A DNA stretch of 64,000 bases, taken from the NCBI RefSeq assembly GCF_050908995.1, contig NC_135121.1:3720001-3784000 (forward strand), in the 5' to 3' direction. The position numbers were made by a program, and so were the translations under genes. The stretch is from Andrena cerasifolii. Lineage: Eukaryota > Arthropoda > Insecta > Hymenoptera > Andrenidae. This document shows positions 56,119-64,000 of this stretch, piece after piece. A model generated the notes under the pieces. The model saw only the letters and a list, made by a program, of their open reading frames with translations. It did no database searches and was not told where the DNA came from. Each line of letters begins with the position of its first letter. Position 1 is the stretch's first letter.

Positions 56119-56322
56119 GTGAGTAATTTTTCAACATATAAATGTCATTTGTTTTTAAAAGAGCGGAGTAAAATTATTATAAATGAAACAAAACTAATAT
56201 CGAATATCGTCAGAGTATGGCAGAATATTCCAATACTGCAGGAGGTAGCCACAGAATGCATTGAAAGCATGCCACGCCGAATCCAAGTCGTCATAAAAGC
56301 TAAAGGCGGGGTCACCTAATTT
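56119..56322 (+). pseudogene. C-terminal fragment of a Tc1-like transposase
   Basis: The frame ends ...VWQNIPILQEVATECIESMPRRIQVVIKAKGGVT, stop. SMPRRIxAVIxAKGG is the characteristic end of Tc1-family transposases. The catalytic domain is missing, so only the last ~50 residues are homologous. It belongs to the 55985-57600 element. Confidence 0.8.
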
Positions 56323-56547
56323 TGAGTAATTGTATTTTGACTACATTATTGTAGTCTTAAACCTATATAGCTAAATGTATTTAACTTGTATTCTTAAATG
56401 CATGTACTAGTATTGAAAAATAATATTATAACTTTAAAAATGAGACATCTATTTTATTCCATCGCTTAAACTTTTGCAAGTTTAATTTAAAAGTTTATTT
56501 TGTAATCTCAAAACTTTTTGTTTGAGTATAATACCCAGGCCATAATA

Positions 56548-57594
56548 TAGGCCACTAGGGTTTATATAAAAAGCGACTTTTGAAAAAACCGGTTTTCTGA
56601 TTTCCACTATTCCCAAAAAACCGGTTAAACCGGTTTTCGAATTTTCAAAAAAAAAAAATATAATTACAGTGGTAAATAAATATTTGTAAGTATTTATTTT
56701 AAGAATGTTCAGATTCCTTAATATTTATGGAATTACAAAAATATAACAAAATAAAATATACTCTATCTATACAAAACCAAAAAAATAAAAATAAAAAGAA
56801 TACAATTAACTAAAATCCGTAAAAATCCGTACTATTTTTTAGTTCATTTAATATTTATAGATCTACAAAAATATAACAATAAAATAGATCGTATACAAAA
56901 CCAAATGAAAAAAACTAAAATAACTAAAATCCGCACATAATATAAATCTTTTACAGTGGTACCAAATTATAAATCTTTATTCCATTTAGTATTTTTCGTC
57001 AAAAAATATGAACCCATGAAGATAAGTTTTACAGTAAACTATTACCTACTAAAATATGCTTGTGTTCGAGGCGATTTCACGTAAAAATGTTAACGTTTTT
57101 AATTAAATAATTAATTCATTTCTGCATATTAATTCTAGTATATAAAACCGGTTTTTTAAATTTAACCGGTTTTTTTAAATTTAACCGTTTTTTTTATTTA
57201 ACCGATTTTTTAAATTTAAAAACATTAACATTTTTAAATTTAAAAAACCGGTTAAATTTAAGAAACCGGTTGAATTTAAAAAACCGGATAAATTTAAAAA
57301 ACCCGTTAAATTTAAAAAACCGGTTTCATATACTAGAATTAATATGCAGAAATGAATTAACTATTTAATTAAAAACATTAACAGTTTTACTTGAAATCGC
57401 CTCGGACACAAGCATATTGTAGTATGTAATAATTTACTATAAAACTAATCTTCATGTTCATATTTTCTGACGAAAAATACAAAATGGAATAAAGATTTTG
57501 TAAATTTAAAAACCGGTTTTCGAATTTACAAATTTATAAATATAAACCGGTTTTCAAACCCGGTTTTTAAAAACCGACAAACCCTGTAGGCCAC
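56548..57594. mobile_element. hAT element rich in AAACCGGTTTT palindromes, perfect 8-bp duplication
   Basis: TAGGGTTTATATAAAAAGCG (56556) and, inward from 57586, CAGGGTTTGTCGGTTTTTAA form the ends. TAGGCCAC flanks both sides exactly. About fifteen AAACCGG/CCGGTTT motifs cluster in both subterminal parts and around the central palindrome near 57130-57330. The arms share GTTAATTCATTTCTGCATAT-type blocks. The right arm lacks about 280 bp present in the left. No transposase frame. Confidence 0.82.
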
Positions 57595-57600
57595 CCACTG

Positions 57601-60600
57601 TACATGAATACTTGAAGATTGGAATTATATTGGATGAATACAATCAAACATTCGGGTGGACATACTTTTTAGAAAGACCAGTATAAATATGTATATACTG
57701 GTTTATATACTACCCAACCGAAAGTTTGGATTCACTTTGTAAATTAAGGAAATTAGTGATTTTCTGTTTAAACAAACAAATCCTCGTAATCATTCCGCGC
57801 GATAAAATCTTAATATTTACTAGTACCAGGTATGCACATTGAAATCGTTGTTGAAAATCCTTTCTCCGAATCAAGAGAATATTTACTATGCGATGTAAGT
57901 TTAACGAAACTCGTCAAGTGGCTTGAAATTTTTGGTCGACGCTGTAAAAGTTGAATCTCTTCAGAAGGGGCCATTTTTTAAATACATCGTGTCTAGGAAT
58001 CTTAAGCGTAGGGAGCGCTATTAAGGTCTCATAACCATAACCGTGGTCTCAGTAATTTTTATGGTTCGCAATGAGAAAAAAGCTCCGAAAGTTAGTCGAA
58101 AGCGCCGCGTATCTGGCTGGGTACGTGTTTGCAGGGACATTATGAAAAAAAAAAGAAGCGGGAGGGGAAAAGAAAAATAAGAGTGAGCGCGGGAGCTTCC
58201 CTTCGCAGATTTTTCGTGACAAGATAAGCCACGTCCTGTTTACTCTGGACTGCTGTGGCGTACGAAGATGCTCGTTAAGCCTTTTAGTGCCGGCGTATCG
58301 CGCGAGCACCCACAAAGTCGTATATCACCTGGGGGTACCTCGGTTTGTACTGGTACCTTAACTCGCCGCACGGAAACCCCTGCGAAGAAGACAACGATTC
58401 CACATTAAGTACTCCTAGCTCTATCACATCCTGGAACTTTTAACAGCCGATATTCCCCCGAAATACTGTCCTCTCAACGATATATCGTCACCTCTAAAAG
58501 TAACATTTTTCACTTTCCGTTGACAGCCGTACAACGCACAAGCCGGAGTTAACAGATGAACAAAATAGCCGGAGAGGAGGCTCGTAACCATCTTCAAAGA
58601 AGAGTAGAAACTTTCCCTTTCGAAGTATCTAATTCGAGGGCGACTAAAGGCTTCTGTTTCAACGACGTTGTAATGAGTAAGAATACACAATGAGTGTATT
58701 CTCAACAACAACGCGTCATCCCAAACTGCCGCATCACCACGCAGGATTCGTCACTTCGAGTCATGTCCAAAGGGCAGGCTCGCCCTTACGTACCTACCTA
58801 TCTCGACAGTATATAAGCTTGTCTCCCTTGACCTAGGGCAGTCCTGGTATTAGTCTCAACGCCGAAACACTCCTGACTTCTTCATGTAAACGGTTACCGA
58901 GGTTACCGCGCATATTCCGAATATTATTGTGTCCGAACATTGTATTAAATATATATTAACGATTGAAGTTAGTGAACATATTAGTGATCTTTTATATTCA
59001 CCTAACTCCTTCATAACAACGTCCATCTGAAGAATTATATACCCATACCTATTTCTTCCAATATACTAGAAAACCGCAAATTGTATAGACACGCGCCACT
59101 TTTCACAGTAGTAATACCAGTGGACTTCACAATTATTATCGCAAAAAGCTAAAGGCGATCAATATTAGTCGGTATCATCGTTTCGGATGTCGAGCTACTT
59201 CAACATCTTGACTACGATAGGTTACCCGATCGATGACACATTGTAGCGTAAAGTCACGCCGCTATCGTAGCCTGTCAAAGCCATAAAACCGGATGAATGG
59301 AACACTGACAGCCACGTAACAGAAAAATCGTGCCTGATGGTTTACGAGTTGAGTCGCCAGCGCGAACAACCGTTGCCGAGTCGAATGGCGCTAGTTGCGA
59401 GGCACAGCGCAATCAGAGCAAGGAGAGGGAACGGAATATCTGCAAGATTAAGTGATATTGATAAAAAATATCGGGCTAAACCCATCGCGCCAACTCGCCA
59501 GCTAGGTCGCGGAAGATTGGAGGGCGTTTTAGCCATGCAAAGACACGTGTGGTACGTCAGAGCGAGCTACGTACTTAGCTGGTCCATTACGGGTAAAGGT
59601 TTCAGGATCGACAACGTGTTGCTGGTTGTCATTAATATGAACAGGGAGGTGCGTGAGGTGGGAACAGAGGAAGATGGCAAGCGAACGAGAATTCGAGCGA
59701 GAGAGAGGATCTAGGATGAAAGGGTAGGGGAGGAAAGGGGAGCAGAGGGAACGACCAGCCACCTATACTCTTCGAACCGCAAGATTCAGGATCCGATATA
59801 CCGAATCGAGGTGAGGTACGAAGCAATAACTGGTCATGTCGCCCAGTAATTCAGTAGCCAATTAGTTAGACGGCGGCGGGAGAGTTGGCGAAGATGTCTA
59901 TCTGGTCTCGTACGAGGCGGCTGCACCAGCGAGCTGTTGCAGCTTCCTGCACGGTTGCACCTACACGAGTATATGCGCGCACTTACACCAGCCTTTATGA
60001 ACGGAGTTCAGCACGAGTAGAAGGAACACCGTAATGTCCCAGCGAGAAACCCCCGCGAGAGACAAGCGTGTACCTCCTAGAAACTGATTCAACGGTGATT
60101 TATGTTCTCCTCCACCTAACACCGATCCCAAAGATATATTGGCCGAACGCGGACGCAAATCTTTCGAGCCGTTACACGAAGCCTAACCGACTGGGAGACT
60201 TTTTCGCGCTTCTCAAGCCTTGCCATAGACTACAGACAGCAGATGGACAGCACGCGGCAGCGTGCTAAATACGCGGTGTCCTTCAAATTTCATATAAAGG
60301 AGTAACCGATCATCCTCATCGAATTATGAAATGTGTAACAACCGCGTGGTGCGATAAGATCACTGTCGCGGAAGAGAAGAGTTCTTATCGAACGGAAGTG
60401 ATATGTTATGCTCCAATTTACGGAGGACCGGTGACCCTAGTTAATCCGCCTCTTTGAAAACGAAAATTCTATTTAACATAAATTATGCACCATGCCATGC
60501 GTAAGCAGCTTGTTGCAAACAGTGAGGAGCAATAAATCTCGCAGAATCTTGGGGATTAAGATGACGTAATTTCTCATAAATATCATCGCACGGGGCCAAT

Positions 60601-61339
60601 CTCAGCTGCACTTCATAAAAAATCGTGAGAGAAATCCGGTAAAGTTTTCGAAATCCCCGGTCGGTTAATGGAGGTTGATGAAATCGATTTTTCCGCGCGG
60701 CGCGGCGGGTACCATTTAATGTTTCAGCGAGAGATACCGCGACGTCAAGATACGAGGAATCAGCGATAAGTTTCCGAGCCGGTACCGAGCACTGGTCTTT
60801 CCGAATTTAAGAAAGTGGATTTCAATTAGCCCGAAGACTTTGGAGGCGGCCGGCAGCCGATAAAATAACGAGGAGCCAAGCCCTTACACGAGCACGCTCG
60901 GGAGAGGTAAACCCACACTTTCTTGGCTCGGGTGAATTATGCTCTCCCCGGACCGTAACTTACCCACACGGAGTTAATGCGTGCTTGTGCAATCTTGCCT
61001 GCCACGGTCCAGCCTACCTGGGCTAATGAGTAGGTGTTTGTTGGACATTCTGACACGTTTTACGACTCACCAGATTACTTCCCTCCCTCCCGCGGCCGAT
61101 AGATAGAGCCGCCGCCTGTTGCGAGTGTGCCGCCAACAAAGATTGGAATAGGACAGTTGATTTACTACGAGCAAGCCGTACGATTTCATTCGAGGGTACG
61201 CCCGGTATCGCCAGCTCGTTACTCTTTCGATCTTGTCGAATAGAATCGGCCCGTTGATCTGTCGTTGCAGGATTAAAAATTACGATTGATGCTGATTTAG
61301 TGCCACGGTAACTTGCGACTTGCGAAAATCCCTATTGCA
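57601..61339. other. Longest repeat-poor stretch; CpG-rich from 58 kb
   Basis: The sequence is unique, with many CpGs, and contains no MITE that I can see except a possible LTR/promoter at 58680-59022. Several open frames (59337-59714 plus; 58049-58711 minus) overlap in other frames and lack motifs. This, with 61718-62678, is the part most likely to be conserved host non-coding DNA or to flank a host gene. Confidence 0.4.
58680..59022 (+). promoter_or_regulatory. Possible solo LTR or core promoter with TATA box
   Basis: TATATAAG at 58810-58817 is followed about 25-30 bp later by a start-like AGTC and, 110-130 bp further, by ATTAAATATATATTAAC, a poly(A)-signal-like run. TATA box and polyadenylation region within about 150 bp resemble the U3-R-U5 order of an LTR, and boundaries TGTATTC (about 58694) and CATAACA (about 59019) would fit TG...CA. 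No target duplication is clear and there is no partner. Confidence 0.25.
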
Positions 61340-61717
61340 TACAGGGTGTTTGTAAAAACGTGCCGCATTTTTTTCAGGATCGGCAAGTAGACTCTCACCA
61401 ACGTAATAAACAAACTCGGTATACGTACATGTGCAGTAATGCTTAGCGCTGCAGTTATAAGCATTCATACATACATTCCGTAAAACACGGGCCCGGAATT
61501 GACATTAAAATGGCATTTAAAGAAGACCAGCTGTGTTTTCGTGGACCGATATCATTTCGCCTTTGTTTTTTTTTTATTAAAGGCGAGAAGCAAAGGATTG
61601 GAATGAAAATATAGTCAGCCGATTGTCCTTTAATATTTGTCCTCTATTTTTTTTTATTATTTTGCTAAGTGGAACCGATCCTGAAAAAATGTCCCCCATT
61701 TTTATAAACTCCCTGTA
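61340..61717. mobile_element. Mariner-type MITE, CAGGGTGTTT ends, 374 bp
   Basis: CAGGGTGTTTGTAAAAACG (61342) and, inward from 61715, CAGGGAGTTTATAAAAATG are imperfect inverted repeats followed on both sides by CATTTTTTTCAGGATCGG-type blocks. TA flanks both ends. No coding sequence. Confidence 0.75.
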
Positions 61718-62678
61718 TACCTTCGCCCAACCCTACACCAACAAGACCATCGCATTGATCTTCCTTTGCGCATGACCGGACAGGATTCTTCCCGGAATGA
61801 TGCATCTTATTTCATGAGGATTTGAATCCGCTGACAATTCGACAAAGTGTAGACACTATCTACTGTCACACGGGGTTCACGTTGCTCACACGTGTGGTAC
61901 TTAATAGTTTGTTCACCATGCGAAGAGACGAGTCCGATACGTGTGTAATAAAGCTGGGCAACTTGTTTCTATTTAGCGCGTGGAACGACTGCGATAGTTT
62001 ACCATCCCGGTACCGACAAAAAGGTTGCGCTGCCGTCCCGGCGAGTTATCTGATTTTTGGAACTCATCTAAATAACTCTAAATAGCCAAGCGCTTCGTTC
62101 TTTTTAGTATTTTCTTCTTATCGAGATTGCTTGCCACGGTTCCTCGAAGGAAGGTCAGCGCGTTAACGTCGGATGCGCTATTTCGGTTCGCGCCGTATCC
62201 GCTCGTAAAAGTCGCCCAAGGCGTGGGCATCCATCCTAATTAACAACCATGGAACCAGGTACGGGACCATCTGATACCACGCCGAGAGTATAATCCGCTC
62301 GTTACCAACACGAAGCCCACACGGACAAGTACTCTTTACCGCCGTAAACCGTCTCTTCGGCTCCTCTTGCAGGTTTGGATGCGATAGACTTGGCGCCTTA
62401 GGCGGAGGGAACAGTACAAGGGCCGAGGCTTCGATACCTCGCAGATTTAGAACTCCAGAAATCCGCTTTCTTTCACGTCCCATCAGTGATCTACATCTTA
62501 CTATCGTGTGCGTAAAATATTAGACTTGGACATCCAGTACAATGTTCGGGGATTCTATGAAACAAGCTATTTTGTTGAAAGTAGTACTTGTAAAATAAAA
62601 TCCATAAACAGTTGTTCAGCGTTGGAGAAAGTAAAACTGTAAATGTTGGAGGAATTTCGACTAATACAATGTGATTAT
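61718..62678. other. CpG-containing unique DNA
   Basis: No repeat or gene recognised. Frames at 61822-62085 and 62178-62483 have no motif. Confidence 0.4.
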
Positions 62679-63950
62679 TTAAGGTGGTACACCACCTCCT
62701 AGGCCTAATAGAATGGGTAAAGAGTGGCCCAAAAATGAAGCCTTTTTTAGCACCTTTTTGGTCCCACGATTTTGGAACGGAATTTAGTGCCAAATGATAC
62801 CTTATGATGAGACATCAATCACAACAAATTTTGGAGTTGAGGTGACAATTAGTTTCTGAGATATGAAGGTCAAAGAAGTGAAAATTCGTTAACGCGTCAA
62901 CCCATACGCTTCGATGTACGAACTTCTACGTCAGTCCGATAATTTAAACAATTATTTCCAGGGGTTTTGCTGACTGCTAACAACGAATTCGAAATTAGAT
63001 TTTCAAAATTCACAAAAAATAAAATAAAAATCAAGAAATATAAATGTCTGTGTAGTGGGTTTTTTTGTTACTATGTCGCCTACCATGTTGAATCGGCCAT
63101 TGTGAATTTTGAAAATCAAAGTTCAAATTCATTATTAGCAGTCAGCAAAATTCACAATCGCCGATTCAATATGGTGGACGATATTAAAAAAAGCACCCAC
63201 TGCACAGTCATTTATATTTCATGATTTTGTTTTTTTTTTCGTGAATTTTGAAAATCTAAGTTGAAATTCGTTGTTAGCAGTCAGCAAAACCCCTGGAAAT
63301 AATTGTTTAAATTATCGGACTGACATAGAAGTTAGTACATCGAAGCGTATGTGTTGACGCGTTAACGAATTTTCACTTCTTTGACCTCCCGTATCTCAGA
63401 AACTAATTGTCACCTCAACTTGAAATTTTCGTGTGATTGATGTCTCATCATAAGGTATCGTTTCGCATAAAAGTCAGTTCCAAAATCGTGGGACCAAAAA
63501 GAGGCTATTTTTTGGGTCAATCTTTAAAATTTATTTTCTCAGGTCATTTTACAGTGAAGTATCGGGGTCTTTTTAGGGGATGATAAGCAGCATTGTAACT
63601 TTATTTTCATACATTCTTTGTTACTTAAAATTTTTAAATAGCATTGAATATGTGTACATATAGGTACATCGAAGAAAATCTATTTTTCTTTAAGTTGACA
63701 AACGAATGTTTTATTTTTTAAGTTCCAATCGCTTTCGGTGTTGGGTGCCAGCTGACATGTCCCTGTCAGACATGTTGTATAACTCCGCCACATTCAAATT
63801 TTACGGAATAAGTAGATATTAAAATAAAGTTAAAATGTTGCTTAACATCTCCTAAAAAGATCCCGATATTTCACTGAAGTATTACCTAAGGAAGCAAATT
63901 TTAAATTTACCCATTTTTGGGGCCTACACCGTGCAGGTGTACCACCTTAA
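62679..63950. mobile_element. TTAA-flanked compound foldback, 1264 bp
   Basis: Ends GGTGGTACACC (62683) and GGTGTACCACC (to 63946) between TTAA sites. The inner arms pair over about 400 bp around an axis near 63130 (TTGGTCCCACGATTTTGGAA, TTAACGCGTCAAC, CAGCAAAACCCCTGGAAATA, AATCGGC...GCCGATT). The right side carries about 380 extra bases (63510-63890) with their own inverted pair (TCACTG..., GATCCCGATATTTCACTGAA), so a second foldback is inserted there. No coding sequence. Confidence 0.78.
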
Positions 63951-64000
63951 CAATGTTGTAAAAGGATAAATTGAATTTTCATTTTTTAAATGTCACGATT

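Larger units (their letters stand above)
55985..57600 (+). mobile_element. Tc1-like transposon relic carrying an hAT element
   Basis: The left end CAGGGGGTGGCCAAATTATT, with TATACTCAAAAC further in, pairs with a right end that reads inward CAGTGGGTGGCCTA and GGTATTATACTCAAAC. The right end is split by the hAT insertion. TA follows at 57601-57602; the left flank is TG. Without the hAT insert the relic is about 580 bp and contains only the C-terminus of the transposase. Confidence 0.65.

Overview
The window looks like intergenic or intronic DNA from an insect nuclear genome, possibly Hymenoptera. The reasons are an AT-rich background broken by CpG-rich unique islands, a full-length U6 snRNA copy, Tc1/mariner, hAT, piggyBac-type and Ty3/gypsy relics with insect-like motifs, and no bacterial-style gene packing. 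No host protein-coding gene can be called with confidence. One short terminal-exon candidate on the minus strand (51332-51490, with a poly(A) signal beyond it) is the best host-gene lead. Nearly all open frames longer than 60 codons lie in transposon relics, in the arms of palindromes or in CpG-rich DNA, and do not look like proteins.

Layout. 1-4.5 kb: unique DNA with a 0.9 kb CACTG-ended foldback element. 4.5-10.4 kb: a decayed Ty3/gypsy retrotransposon (LTR piece, tRNA-Leu-type primer site, gag with zinc knuckle, RT/RNase H/integrase, and an extra open frame after integrase) carrying a TTAA-flanked MITE and a minisatellite. 10.5-11.8 kb: an (AAT)n tract, a chimera of a 5S-derived SINE head with a complete U6 sequence, and a 5S-derived SINE. 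12-14.2 kb: CpG-rich unique DNA. 14.2-19.4 kb: a TTAA MITE and two TA-flanked elements, the larger with a pogo-like transposase tail and a 151-bp tandem repeat. 19.4-21 kb: CpG-rich unique DNA. 21-31.5 kb: hAT, CACTG, mariner-type and foldback MITEs, several nested. 33.7-34.8 kb: a 1.1 kb palindrome. 36.3-38.2 kb: a foldback repeat interrupted by a Transib-like element whose ends begin with the CACAGTG heptamer, itself interrupted by an hAT element. 38.4-41.3 kb: GC-rich foldback plus nested hAT and TTAA elements. 43-46.4 kb: a rearranged Tc1-like transposon with three layers of nested insertions and a second 5S-derived SINE. 46.4-64 kb: unique DNA alternating with TTAA-flanked foldbacks, hAT and Tc1 relics.

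The elements do not form an operon or pathway. What links them is target choice and nesting. About nine palindromic elements, from unrelated sequence families, are each flanked by TTAA (one has TTAA/TCAA; two further ones have TTAA/TTTA). At least six elements carry 8-bp hAT-type duplications, and others show TA, TTA or 5-bp duplications. The flanks let the order of insertion be read in several places.

All calls come from reading the sequence. No database or folding program was run, so family names rest on terminal repeats, target-site duplications and recognisable protein motifs.
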